From positions 558,001 to 622,000 of the forward strand of contig NZ_JAQIVH010000055.1 in NCBI RefSeq assembly GCF_028746185.1: DNA of 64,000 nucleotides, written 5' to 3'. This DNA comes from Paenibacillus_E qinlingensis (GTDB lineage: Bacteria > Bacillota > Bacilli > Paenibacillales > NBRC-103111). Below, one piece after another: positions 7,561 through 15,652 of the stretch. The notes beneath the pieces were generated by a model. It searched no databases and was not told the origin of the DNA. It saw only the letters and a program-made list of their open reading frames with translations. The position numbers were made by a program, and so were the translations under genes. Every line of letters starts with the position of its first letter. Position 1 is the first letter of the stretch.

Positions 7561-8472
7561 CTAACTTCCTTCCGGATACATATGCTTATGCGTATTCATC
7601 GATTTACGATAATCCGTAGGAGTTAAGTTCGTGTGCGCCTTGAATAACATATGAAAATATTGACGGCTGCCCACCCCGATATATTCAGAAATCTCTGCAA
7701 TCGGAATGTCTGTTTCGAGCAGCAGCATTTGCGCTTTTTCCATTCTGATTTCCGTTAAGTACGTCATAAGGGTTTGTCCTGTCACCGTTTTGAAGATGCG
7801 CTGTAAGTAGCCAGGGTGTAAATTCACAGCCCCCGCTATCTCTTTCACTTGAATCTCGCGATCGTAATTTTGATGCATATAGTCCATGCTTTTCTTCACA
7901 TACCATTCGCTTTGCACCACACTACTGCTTGCAGATTCACGTCGTAAACGAGCGATTCGGATCAACAGTTGTGCAATCAGCAGTTGAATCATGGACTCAC
8001 TCTTGTCGGCAGGCTTGTCTAGTTCTAGCACCAAACTTTTCATCACATGATACACTTCATCTGGATCACGCAGCACTAAGTAAGCGGTCTGAACTTCCAA
8101 TAATGAGTTCAGTTGTACCTCTTCAGCGGCAAGCTGTTGTAAGGATGGCATCACGCCACGATGAGGAGTAAACCGAAATTCCACATTGAGCATCCGACAC
8201 GGCTCATCATCTTCGACAATAAGTCGATGGGCAATATTGGCATTAAGAAGAATGAACTCCCCTTTTTTCAATCTAACTCGTTCAGTTCGGGTTGGGGAAA
8301 GCTGTATCTCTATCTCACAAAAGCCATGTATGGTATACATGATCTCCGTCGCATCATGTCGGTGAAAGGGCATATGAAAGCCTTGCCATTGTTTAAAATA
8401 ATAAGCAACCACCTGTGGATGACAGGGGTGATCCGGTAACAACGCAGGAAATAATTTTGTCGATTGAGGCAT
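7561..8472 (-). CDS. AraC family transcriptional regulator
   Basis: This 303-residue protein has an N-terminal cupin sensor domain (FHRHDATEIMYTIHGFCEIEI, then KGEFILLNANIAHRL) and a C-terminal double helix-turn-helix with IQVKEIAGAVNLHPGYLQRIFK and IAEISEYIGVGSRQYFHMLFKAHTN. The second recognition helix is followed by the usual LTPTDYRKS tail. It sits between the GH4 gene and kduI, so it probably senses a pectin-derived uronate or oligosaccharide. Its own upstream region carries TGTTCATATGG, shared with kdgF and nearly with kduI, suggesting autoregulation. ATG 8472 has AAAGGA upstream. Confidence 0.9.
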   Translation of the reverse strand: MPQSTKLFPALLPDHPCHPQVVAYYFKQWQGFHMPFHRHDATEIMYTIHGFCEIEIQLSPTRTERVRLKKGEFILLNANIAHRLIVEDDEPCRMLNVEFRFTPHRGVMPSLQQLAAEEVQLNSLLEVQTAYLVLRDPDEVYHVMKSLVLELDKPADKSESMIQLLIAQLLIRIARLRRESASSSVVQSEWYVKKSMDYMHQNYDREIQVKEIAGAVNLHPGYLQRIFKTVTGQTLMTYLTEIRMEKAQMLLLETDIPIAEISEYIGVGSRQYFHMLFKAHTNLTPTDYRKSMNTHKHMYPEGS

Positions 8473-8490
8473 TGGGGAATCCTTTCCATC

Positions 8491-8509
8491 TGTTCATATG
8501 GTGTACATA
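8491..8509 (+). promoter_or_regulatory. TGTTCATATGG motif before araC
   Basis: TGTTCATATGG at 8491-8501 is repeated partly one helical turn later as CATATGG. Repeats one turn apart are typical of AraC-type half sites. The block lies about 20-40 bases before the AraC start codon. Confidence 0.45.
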
Positions 8510-8534
8510 TGGTCATTGTACTCCCCTGCCTTCA

Positions 8535-8564
8535 AAAAGAAAATCCCTTCCAATGGAAGGGATT
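8535..8564 (-). terminator. Terminator after the small acidic protein gene
   Basis: AATCCCTTCC (8542-8551) pairs perfectly with GGAAGGGATT (8555-8564). TTTTCTTTTT follows on the minus strand. Confidence 0.92.
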
Positions 8565-8576
8565 CTTCTACATCAT

Positions 8577-8747
8577 TTAGTCTCGATCTGTGTAATCATC
8601 ATCCGAAAACGGATGACTTATATTATCCATAATTTCTGCAACTGCATCACTTAACATATCTGTCGGTGTTGTATCTTCTTCCTCTGGCCGCGTTGGGATT
8701 GTATCATTGCAGACATGATCGAAATAGTGACTTTTGTCCATCGACAT
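8577..8747 (-). CDS. Small acidic hypothetical protein, 56 residues
   Basis: The frame begins MSMDKSHYFDHVCNDTIP and ends HPFSDDDYTDRD. Asp and Glu dominate, and the C-terminal half may form a helix (PTDMLSDAVAEIMDNI). An exceptionally good GGAGGTGACAC site precedes ATG 8747 and a perfect terminator follows the stop, so it is very probably a real, separately transcribed gene. No family is recognised. It lies between the AraC gene and kduI, but nothing ties it to pectin use. Confidence 0.7.
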   Translation of the reverse strand: MSMDKSHYFDHVCNDTIPTRPEEEDTTPTDMLSDAVAEIMDNISHPFSDDDYTDRD

Positions 8748-8870
8748 GTGTCACCTCCTTCTTAACTTCCTAATAAACTGTCCTCGTTTGCTTGTTTTGT
8801 ACACTTTCCGCTTACTTTATTCACATCTTCCCTAATTTCCACAATATCGCACGCAAGATCTCCTTGCCTA

Positions 8871-8914
8871 AATGAACGATATGAAGTAAATTAAACCTAT
8901 ATGAACGTATATCA
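8871..8914 (+). promoter_or_regulatory. Candidate AraC-type operator before kduI
   Basis: AATGAACGATATG (from 8871) and TATATGAACGTATAT (from 8898) share ATGAACG with starts 29 bases apart. The second copy reads CGTTCATATAGG on the minus strand, close to the GTTCATATGG before kdgF and araC. The pair ends about 36 bases before the kduI start codon. Confidence 0.4.
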
Positions 8915-8949
8915 ACACAAATAAACCAACTCTAAGGAGAGATTAATCC

Positions 8950-9783
8950 ATGGATATCCGCTATGCATCACACCCGAATGAAGTTAAACAATTTGATACT
9001 GAACGTTTACAAACTGAATTTCAAATTCAATCGTTATTTACTGAAAACCAAGTGACATTAGTTTACTCTCACGTTGACCGTTTTATTATTGGCGGAGTTT
9101 TACCTACAACTGAAACGCTTAAATTAGAAGCTGACACGAAAGAAATGGCTGCTGACTACTTCTTAGAGCGCCGCGAAATCGGTATTATCAACGTTGGAGC
9201 AAGAGGTACAATCACTGTTGATGGTACAGCGTACACAATGGACTCCAAAGACTGTATTTACATCGGACTTGGCTCCAAAGAAATTTCCTTCGCAAGTGAT
9301 GATGCAGCGAACCCAGCGAAGTTCTATTTCAACTCCACACCAGCGCACACAACGTACCCGACTGTAAAAGTAGCGATTAGCGAAGCGACTCCTGCTCACC
9401 TAGGCAGCATCAATACTTCCAATGAGCGTACGATTTATAAATACATCCACTTGGATGGCATTCAAAGCTGTCAACTTGTTATGGGTATGACATTATTGAA
9501 GCCAGGCAACATGTGGAATACAATGCCGACTCATACGCACAACCGTCGTTCCGAGGTTTATTTCTATTTTGACATGCCAGAAGATGCTGTTGTCTTCCAC
9601 ATGATGGGTGAGCCGCAACAAACGCGTCACGTTGTTATGCGCAATGAGCAAGCTGTCATCTCACCAAGTTGGTCCATTCACAGCGGTGTTGGTACGAACA
9701 ACTACACATTCATTTGGGGTATGGCTGGCGAGAATCAAATGTTCAACGATATGGACGCAGTTGCTATGCAAGATCTAAAATAA
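8950..9783 (+). CDS. kduI: 5-dehydro-4-deoxy-D-glucuronate isomerase
   Basis: The 277-residue protein matches KduI, which turns 5-keto-4-deoxyuronate (DKI) into 2,5-diketo-3-deoxygluconate (DKII) in pectin and alginate breakdown. The zinc-site region PTHTHNRRSEVYFYFDMP near residue 193, followed by HHxxM-like QQTRHVVMRNEQAVISPSWSIHSGVGT, is characteristic. A start with DIRYASHPNEVKQFDTERL and full length support an intact enzyme. AAGGAG lies nine bases before ATG 8950. It leads an operon with a DeoR regulator, kduD and a sugar isomerase. Confidence 0.96.
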   Translation: MDIRYASHPNEVKQFDTERLQTEFQIQSLFTENQVTLVYSHVDRFIIGGVLPTTETLKLEADTKEMAADYFLERREIGIINVGARGTITVDGTAYTMDSKDCIYIGLGSKEISFASDDAANPAKFYFNSTPAHTTYPTVKVAISEATPAHLGSINTSNERTIYKYIHLDGIQSCQLVMGMTLLKPGNMWNTMPTHTHNRRSEVYFYFDMPEDAVVFHMMGEPQQTRHVVMRNEQAVISPSWSIHSGVGTNNYTFIWGMAGENQMFNDMDAVAMQDLK

Positions 9784-9817
9784 TCGGTAATCCCATTAGA
9801 AGAACGGATGAAACCCG

Positions 9818-10573
9818 ATGAATCCTTTACGTAGATATGAAACGATCATGGAAGTTTTACTCGCTCAGAAAGAAGTCACCGTGAATGAGCTAAGTGAACG
9901 TCTAGAAGTAACAGGAAAAACCATTCGCGAGGATTTAGCCAAGCTTGAAGAAAAAGGGCTGCTTATCCGCATTCATGGCGGTGCTATGCTAGCTCAAAGC
10001 GATCAGTTAGGCATTCTCTCTGCGAAAGAACCGAATATCAAGCATGCGGACAAAAAATCAGAGATTGCCTCTCTCGCACTCCGATACATCCAACCTCGCG
10101 ATATTATCGCATTGGATGGCGGCTCGACAACGCTTGAAATTGCTAGGCGGCTGGATAATCAGCCGCTTACGGTTGTAACTAACGATCTATATATCATCTC
10201 AGAGCTTGTCCATAAGGATGAAATTCGGCTAGTTGTGCCAGGCGGTTATCGTCTGCGCAACATGCTTGCCGGTCCAGAAGCCGTAGACTATGTGCGAAGT
10301 CTCAACATACAGAAATCCTTCATTTCTGCTACTGGGGTACATCTGCAGCATGGTTTTACGATTTACACGAATGATCTAGTTGAATATAAACGTGCCTTAA
10401 TCAGCTCCAGCGCAACCGTCTATGGGGTTATCGATCATTTCAAATTCGGACAATGTGCGTTGCGAACTTTCGCTTCCCTTTCTGAAGTGGCTATGATTTT
10501 AACCGATAGCGGGTTGACGGAAGCGACGGCCCGACAGTTCCGCGAAACGGGCATCCAGATCGAAACACTTTAA
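9818..10573 (+). CDS. DeoR family transcriptional regulator
   Basis: This 251-residue protein has a DeoR N-terminal winged helix (VTVNELSERLEVTGKTIREDLAKLEEKGLLIRIHGGAM) and a C-terminal DeoRC sensor domain resembling sugar isomerases, with ALDGGSTTLEIARRL and VVTNDLYI. DeoR proteins usually respond to phosphorylated sugars. It lies 34 bases after kduI and 54 before kduD in the same direction. This is an unusual place for the regulator, inside the operon it probably controls, and suggests feedback. Known Bacillus KdgR is of the LacI family, so this is a different solution. Its ribosome binding site is weak. Confidence 0.9.
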   Translation: MNPLRRYETIMEVLLAQKEVTVNELSERLEVTGKTIREDLAKLEEKGLLIRIHGGAMLAQSDQLGILSAKEPNIKHADKKSEIASLALRYIQPRDIIALDGGSTTLEIARRLDNQPLTVVTNDLYIISELVHKDEIRLVVPGGYRLRNMLAGPEAVDYVRSLNIQKSFISATGVHLQHGFTIYTNDLVEYKRALISSSATVYGVIDHFKFGQCALRTFASLSEVAMILTDSGLTEATARQFRETGIQIETL

Positions 10574-10627
10574 ACGCAAATTGCAAAGTTGAAACCTAAC
10601 ATTTCTTTTTGGGAAAAGGAGTACGTC

Positions 10628-11380
10628 ATGACACTTTTTAATCTATCGGGAAAAACAGCATTCGTTACAGGCGCTTCAGGCGGCCTAGGCCAAGCTATGG
10701 CGATCGGACTTGCAGAAGCAGGCGCGAACGTCATCGCGGTTTCCTCTTCTGAAAGCGTTCAAACCGTTGAAGCGATCCGCGCATTAGGCGGCAAAGCAGA
10801 GCTTATCGCTGCTGATCTAAGCAATGAAGACATCCTTGAGGATGTCGTTGCTAGAGCGATTGGCATTTACGGCAGCATCGATATCCTAGTAAATAACGCG
10901 GGTATTATCCGTCGTACTCCAGCCGTTGACCATGCGCGTCAAGATTGGCACGATGTGATTGATCTGAACTTGAACTCGGCATTCTTCTTGTGTCAGTTGA
11001 TTGGTCGTCATATGATCGAGCGCGGCAGCGGTAAAATCGTGAATATCGCTTCCATGCTGACGTACCAAGGCGGAATCAACGTACCAGGATACACGGCAAG
11101 TAAGCACGCGATTGCTGGTGTGACGAAAGCTTTAGCGAACGAGTGGGCTGGAAAAGGCATCCAAATCAATGCCATTGCCCCAGGTTATATGACAACGAAT
11201 AACACAGCGCCTATTCTCAAAGATGAGAAGCGTACAGCTTCTATCACAGAGCGTATTCCAGCTGGCCGTTGGGGTTCACCGGAAGATTTGAAAGGCCCTG
11301 TTGTTTTCTTGTCTTCGAATGCTTCCGATTATATGAACGGACACGTGCTATGTGTGGACGGCGGATGGATGGCTAGATAG
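10628..11380 (+). CDS. kduD: 2-dehydro-3-deoxy-D-gluconate 5-dehydrogenase
   Basis: This 250-residue short-chain dehydrogenase has TGASGGLGQAMA for NAD binding, NNAGIIRR, the catalytic Ser in NIASMLTYQGG, YTASK with the catalytic Tyr and Lys, and a C-terminal VDGGWMAR. The NNAGIIRR and GYMTTNNT segments match KduD, which reduces DKII to 2-keto-3-deoxygluconate. ATG 10628 is preferred over the upstream Met because AAAAGGAG precedes it. It directly follows the DeoR gene, and its stop codon is immediately followed by the next start (TAGATG). Confidence 0.95.
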   Translation: MTLFNLSGKTAFVTGASGGLGQAMAIGLAEAGANVIAVSSSESVQTVEAIRALGGKAELIAADLSNEDILEDVVARAIGIYGSIDILVNNAGIIRRTPAVDHARQDWHDVIDLNLNSAFFLCQLIGRHMIERGSGKIVNIASMLTYQGGINVPGYTASKHAIAGVTKALANEWAGKGIQINAIAPGYMTTNNTAPILKDEKRTASITERIPAGRWGSPEDLKGPVVFLSSNASDYMNGHVLCVDGGWMAR

Positions 11381-12214
11381 ATGGGCATCGGGACACTCGC
11401 TCATACCGTCGGCCATCTGCCCTTGAAGGAATTGACCGCAAAATTAAGCGGACGAGGCATCGACTTCGTTCAATTAGCACTCAGTAAAGCGATTAGCGAC
11501 TATGATTTAAGCCTCGGGAAATTAAGTCCGGCTCTTGCCAATCATATTGGCGAGCAATTTCATCGCGCAGGCGTGCGGATTGGCGTGCTCGGATGTTACA
11601 TCAATCCCATTCATCCCGATCCGCAGCAGCGTCGTTATGAGATCGATAGATTCAAAGAGCATTTGCGATACGCCCGTGATTTTGGAACGTCCATTGTGGC
11701 AACCGAAACAGGAGATCTAACAACGTATCTTGCGGAGGATGCTAACGGGTATGAGGCCAAAGGATGGTCGATCCTGAAGCAAACAGTTGAGGAATTAGCA
11801 GAAGAGGCCGATCGTTGGGGTGTTCATATCGGATTAGAACCGGTTGTCACACATACGCTATCGAGTACTGAGAAAATGGCTCGAATTCTGGAAGAAGTGC
11901 CTTCTAGCACGTTAGGCGTCGTTTTCGATCCCGTTAATTTAATTCCGCCGACTGTGGTTGAACCGCAAGATCAAGTAACTTTCTTGGATCATGCCTTCGC
12001 AACTTTTGGCAGCCGAATTGTACTGACTCATCTGAAGGATTACGTAGTGAACAATGGTCAAAAGAATGAAATTGCGTCCGGTAAAGGCATATTCGAGACA
12101 GCAGCTTTTTTAAACAAGCTACACTCGCATAAACCTGGTGTCGACATTTCATTAGAGCGACTCGAAAATCATACGATCGAAGAAGCTTTCTCGTACGTCA
12201 GAGGCTTACTGTAA
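11381..12214 (+). CDS. Sugar phosphate isomerase/epimerase family protein (TIM barrel)
   Basis: The 277-residue protein resembles the xylose-isomerase-like TIM barrel family, with metal ligands expected in GLEPVVTHTLSS (Glu), FDPVNLIPP (Asp), THLKDYVV (His, Asp) and a final Glu in SLERLEN. Its ATG abuts the kduD stop codon, so translation is coupled. The product may convert a ketogluconate, uronate or related sugar feeding the kdu route, but the substrate cannot be read from sequence. A strong terminator closes the operon. Confidence 0.82.
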   Translation: MGIGTLAHTVGHLPLKELTAKLSGRGIDFVQLALSKAISDYDLSLGKLSPALANHIGEQFHRAGVRIGVLGCYINPIHPDPQQRRYEIDRFKEHLRYARDFGTSIVATETGDLTTYLAEDANGYEAKGWSILKQTVEELAEEADRWGVHIGLEPVVTHTLSSTEKMARILEEVPSSTLGVVFDPVNLIPPTVVEPQDQVTFLDHAFATFGSRIVLTHLKDYVVNNGQKNEIASGKGIFETAAFLNKLHSHKPGVDISLERLENHTIEEAFSYVRGLL

Positions 12215-12220
12215 GAAAGA

Positions 12221-12258
12221 ACCCCGATTTCTCTCTAAGGAGAGATGTCGGGGTTTTC
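12221..12258 (+). terminator. Terminator of the kdu operon
   Basis: ACCCCGATTTCTCTCT pairs with AGAGATGTCGGGGT apart from a bulge, followed by TTTTCTT, starting seven bases after the stop codon. Confidence 0.93.
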
Positions 12259-12272
12259 TTACTATATAAATA

Positions 12273-12375
12273 TTGATAAGTTTCCGTTACTCGGAAGAAC
12301 AAATTCGTATTGGCGATAAAAACCGCCTTTCAATCGCAGTCGCTCATCCTCGAAGATCCTCGATAGAAAGTTTTT
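12273..12375 (+). repeat. Dispersed intergenic repeat, copy 1
   Basis: This 100-bp noncoding segment reappears in reverse orientation at 59065-59169. The core TTGATAAGTTTCCGTTACTC and the following GGAAGAAC and ATTCGTATTGGC are nearly identical. A second conserved block matches TCGTTCATCCTCGA and TCGATAGAA. It sits directly after a terminator. See the findings. Confidence 0.8.
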
Positions 12376-12376
12376 C

Positions 12377-12850
12377 TCATTTCTTAATATCAGGATGCGT
12401 AAGGACTTCGTATTGGTCACCTAAGTGATGCTGCAACGCCTTTAAGGTCGCCACTCCTACGAGAATATCCTCCTCGCCAGCTCCTCCGCTCACGCCAACC
12501 CCGCCAATGACTTGCCCGTTGACCACGATGGGAAATCCGCCTACGAAAATCGCAAACTTCCCCGGCATCATGGCATGAATGCCAAACGCTTCCCCATGGA
12601 TCGTCGCTGGCCCGCCAGGCTGATTAAACAAGTGTGTCGAACGTCTATGCCCACTAGCCGTAAAAGCTTTTGCCATCGCCAGCTCAGGGCTCGTGTTGCG
12701 TGCCCCGTCCATCCGCTCTAAGGCTAGCAAATAACCGCCTTCGTCGACGATACAAATTGTTTCTGCCGCTTGAGCTTCCTCGGCGGCTTGAACTCCAGCA
12801 GCAATCATCACCTTCGCTTCCTCAATTTCTAGCTTCAAGACGGATCTCAT
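12377..12850 (-). CDS. HbpS/GlcG-like heme-degrading family protein
   Basis: This 157-residue protein matches the HbpS/GlcG (DUF336) family: CIVDEGGYLLALERMDGARNTSPELAMAKAFTA, then GGFPIVVNGQVIGGVGVSGGAGEEDI. Members bind heme or cobalamin-type cofactors or act as accessory subunits beside sugar and glycolate oxidation genes; here there is no clear partner. ATG 12850 with AAAGGAGG nine bases upstream is chosen over a longer frame reaching 12997. The gene stands alone on the minus strand. The family is clear but the function is not. Confidence 0.85.
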   Translation of the reverse strand: MRSVLKLEIEEAKVMIAAGVQAAEEAQAAETICIVDEGGYLLALERMDGARNTSPELAMAKAFTASGHRRSTHLFNQPGGPATIHGEAFGIHAMMPGKFAIFVGGFPIVVNGQVIGGVGVSGGAGEEDILVGVATLKALQHHLGDQYEVLTHPDIKK

Positions 12851-12982
12851 GATGCATAGCCTCCTTTGTCGAACCTTATCCGCTTGGTACATCACATTCT
12901 CACCTTCGGCACATTTTCCATTTATATGAGGTTTTAGGCGGAAAAAGTCGTATGAGTGACTAGCTAACAAGAATTTTGGCGC

Positions 12983-13027
12983 AAAAAAAGCCCACACAAT
13001 CTCCAGTGATGGAGACTAGTTAGGCTT
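12983..13027 (-). terminator. Terminator after the small protein gene at 13038
   Basis: AAGCC...CTCCA pairs with TGGAG...GGCTT around a GTGA loop with an internal bulge. The minus strand continues into seven T. Confidence 0.8.
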
Positions 13028-13037
13028 GTCGCGATTA

Positions 13038-13253
13038 TTATTTATTCGGCTGTTGCGCGCGAGCTGGTCGGGTTGGACGTTCTACCCAGTTCTCACGGCT
13101 CATGCGTTTCACTTGATTAATCGGATTAGATAGATCGATCACTTCCGCTTGAAAAGGCTGCTCTGCTGCAAGTTTCTCTTTGTAACTTGTCCCAGGTGCA
13201 GGCCCGCCTCCACCATTCCGTTTTCCTTTGTTCCATACGCGATTCTTACTCAT
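13038..13253 (-). CDS. Small basic hypothetical protein, 71 residues
   Basis: The frame starts MSKNRVWNKGKRNGGGGPAP and is rich in Lys, Arg, Asn and Gly, with a Pro-rich tail (RPTRPARAQQPNK). It is probably unstructured and could bind nucleic acid or be a spore protein, but no family is recognised. GTGGAG and GGTGG lie before ATG 13253, and a terminator follows the stop. Confidence 0.6.
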   Translation of the reverse strand: MSKNRVWNKGKRNGGGGPAPGTSYKEKLAAEQPFQAEVIDLSNPINQVKRMSRENWVERPTRPARAQQPNK

Positions 13254-13420
13254 GCCACCACTCCACCGTTTTTTGTTTAAGTGTAATGGCAGTTACCAAA
13301 AAACGCAAATGTGGTTTTTCAGTATGGTGCTGGTTGGATGGGTAGATTACCTATCGCCTATGTGTCAACTTCCTCCCCACTACCACACAGCTACCTTCCT
13401 TCTACCACTAAATTCGCAAA

Positions 13421-13620
13421 ATAAATGGAAAATATGCAGCTAATTTCACGCAATATCGCTGATTAAAGAGATTAACTGGAAAACCTACAGCTGATTTTCA
13501 CCGATTGGCTAAAATCAAACCAAATCACTGAAATTAGCAACATGAAATCCAGTTATTTCGTGTTTTCAAGCAAATTTGGCCAATTCAAATGTACTTTTTC
13601 CAGTTAATGCCGCGAGTGAT
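13421..13620. repeat. Intergenic repeat cluster (TAACTGGAAAA...CAGCTAATT family)
   Basis: The gene-free stretch 13254-13722 is AT-rich and holds several copies of a short degenerate unit: AATGGAAAATATGCAGCTAA at 13424, TTAACTGGAAAACCTACAGC at 13472, and an inverted copy ending TTTTTCCAGTTAA at 13595-13607. The same family occurs at 58715-58855. No promoter-quality element was noted. Confidence 0.65.
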
Positions 13621-13722
13621 GGTAGGACATGGTCCGAGTGAATAGGCGAGCCCCGTTCGATACGGGAAGTTCGTTTGATTTGACAAGCGCAACCGACAAG
13701 AGGAGCGCAAGCTCCCCTTTCT

Positions 13723-14724
13723 CTACAGATCGAATGCCTTCGCCAACAAGCGATATGAATGCAAGCGCGCTTCGATGTTATGAATCGGCGAGACGACCAT
13801 GATTTCATCCGCTTGGTAAGCTTCATTCAATTTCAAGATCTCTTCTTTCACTTGCTTCGGCGTGCCAACAATCCGTCTGTGGCGTCCATTGCGAATCATG
13901 GCATAGTCATTCTCCGTATAAGGGTAATTGAGCGCCGTATTCACAGATGGGAATGATGGAAGCAGCATCCCGCGACCTAAAGACAAGAAGAACAAGTCTG
14001 TGCTAAGCGCCAGTTGATTCGCTTCTTCTTCCGTATCAGCACAGATGACCAACACAGCTGCTAGGGAGTGTGGTTTCTCATTCAGGATTGAAGGTGTGAA
14101 ATGCTCGCGATAGATACGCAGGGCTTGCTCACAATCCGCGTTACCAAAAAATTGTGCGAAACCGAAAGCAGCCCCCTGATCAGCAGCAATTCTTGCGCTG
14201 TCATAGGAAGATCCGAGCAACCATATTTCTGGAGCCGTTGAGATAATTGGCGATGCATGAAGTGCAGCGAACCTATGCCCCGCTGGTAGTGAATCATATA
14301 AATAACCCGTCAAATCAGCGATTTGCTGCGGGTATTGGTCAACACCTGTATATTTGCCCTCTTGCAGCGCACGCGTGGAAATTGGCATACCGCCTGGTGC
14401 ACGGCCAAGCCCAACATCAATACGTCCGGGATGAAGCGCCTCTAACAACCGGAAGTTTTCAGCAACTTTATATGCGCTATAATGCGGCATCATGATGCCT
14501 CCAGAGCCTAGTCGGATGCGCTCAGTTTTGGCAGCCAAATGAGCAATCAGAACCTCTGGACTTGAATGCGCCAAGGCTTGTGAAGCATGATGTTCCGACA
14601 CCCAGAAGCGGCTGTAACCAATGCGATCTGCTTCTTGTGCGAGTTCAGTCGTCTCAGCCAACGTCTGCGCGGCATTACGACCTTCTCCAATTTGCGATTG
14701 ATCCAATATACTTAGTTTCAACAC
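13723..14724 (-). CDS. LLM class flavin-dependent oxidoreductase
   Basis: The 333-residue protein is a bacterial-luciferase-like TIM barrel: LSILDQSQIGEG at the start, YSRFWVSEHHASQALAHSSPEVLIAHLAAKT, LGSGGIMMPHYSAYKVAENFRLLEALHPGRIDVGLGRAPGG, and a C-terminal VGTPKQV. It is of the YwcH type and probably uses FMN. GTG 14724 is the start, with GGAGGTGATTACTT in front. It stands alone after a terminated transporter operon, so the substrate is unknown. Confidence 0.9.
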   Translation of the reverse strand: MLKLSILDQSQIGEGRNAAQTLAETTELAQEADRIGYSRFWVSEHHASQALAHSSPEVLIAHLAAKTERIRLGSGGIMMPHYSAYKVAENFRLLEALHPGRIDVGLGRAPGGMPISTRALQEGKYTGVDQYPQQIADLTGYLYDSLPAGHRFAALHASPIISTAPEIWLLGSSYDSARIAADQGAAFGFAQFFGNADCEQALRIYREHFTPSILNEKPHSLAAVLVICADTEEEANQLALSTDLFFLSLGRGMLLPSFPSVNTALNYPYTENDYAMIRNGRHRRIVGTPKQVKEEILKLNEAYQADEIMVVSPIHNIEARLHSYRLLAKAFDL

Positions 14725-14770
14725 AAGTAATCACCTCCATCTAACTGTAACACAAAAAAGAACAGAATGC

Positions 14771-14799
14771 CAAAAACAGCCGTGACACATCACGACTGT
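14771..14799 (-). terminator. Terminator of the monooxygenase-importer operon
   Basis: ACAGCCGTGA pairs with TCACGACTGT around a 4-base loop (one G-T pair), and the minus strand ends in TTTTTGG. It lies 16 bases past the last permease stop codon. Confidence 0.85.
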
Positions 14800-14814
14800 A
14801 TCATTTCTTGCCTT

Positions 14815-15630
14815 TTACCCCTTCAAAGATCCCGCCATGACCCCTGCTACGAAATACCTCTGTAAGAATAAGAACATCACTACCATTGGTATTGCCGTAA
14901 TAACAACTCCTGTAAGGAGCATGGGATAGTCGGTCACATATTCGCCTCGGAACTGCAGCATAGCTAGCGGAAGCGTTAATTTGGATTTGCTATTGATAAG
15001 CAGCATGGGGATTAACAAATCATTCCATACCATCACGAACAGGAAAGTTGCCGTTGCCGCTAAGGAAGGTGCAGATAAGGGCAAAGCGATACGTGCATAT
15101 AGTTTCCACTCACTAGCCCCATCTATACTCCCTGCTTCCAAAATTTCTTTATTTAGTACCTGCATAAAGCCCTTCAACATGAAAACGGTCAATGGCATGA
15201 GCATTGCAACAGAGACAAGTACTAATCCATACAAATGATCTGACCAGCCTAGTTTATGTGTAAGTGAGTAGATCGGCAGCATATTGACTTGTGATGGAAC
15301 AATGAGTCCAGCAATAAACAAGCCGAAGATGATCTTAGCTATGATTCCCCCAAAGCGAAATAACGCATAGGCGATCAAACTTCCGAGTGCAAGTTCAATA
15401 ATAACCGTGCCGAGGGTCACTTCCACGCTGTTGAAGAAGTATTTCCACATCGTTTGTCCTTTGAAAATGCCACTAAAATTTCCAAACGTGAATGGCTTCG
15501 GCCAGCCGAGAGGCGAGGCGAAGAAGCGCTGTGTCGTTTTGAAGGAAGAGACGACTACAAAATATAAAGGTGCTGTTATCAATACTGCATACAGCAGTAA
15601 GATAACACGACCGAACCATTTCATCCCCAT
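14815..15630 (-). CDS. Carbohydrate ABC transporter permease, MalG type
   Basis: This 271-residue inner-membrane protein has six membrane helices and the permease EAA loop EAGSIDGASEWKLYARIALPLSAP that contacts the ATPase. ATG 15630 behind GAGGT is chosen over an upstream GTG at 15666 that has no ribosome binding site and would overlap the previous gene. It is the last gene of a four-gene operon after the MalF-type permease, the binding protein and an SsuD-like monooxygenase. No ATPase is encoded; a shared MsmX-type ATPase is probably used. Confidence 0.92.
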   Translation of the reverse strand: MGMKWFGRVILLLYAVLITAPLYFVVVSSFKTTQRFFASPLGWPKPFTFGNFSGIFKGQTMWKYFFNSVEVTLGTVIIELALGSLIAYALFRFGGIIAKIIFGLFIAGLIVPSQVNMLPIYSLTHKLGWSDHLYGLVLVSVAMLMPLTVFMLKGFMQVLNKEILEAGSIDGASEWKLYARIALPLSAPSLAATATFLFVMVWNDLLIPMLLINSKSKLTLPLAMLQFRGEYVTDYPMLLTGVVITAIPMVVMFLFLQRYFVAGVMAGSLKG

Positions 15631-15652
15631 AATTGCTAGTACCTCATTGGAT

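Noticed and set aside
13566..13826. 86-codon minus-strand ORF
   Set aside because: It overlaps the end of the LLM oxidoreductase in another frame and continues into repeat DNA; no ribosome binding site.
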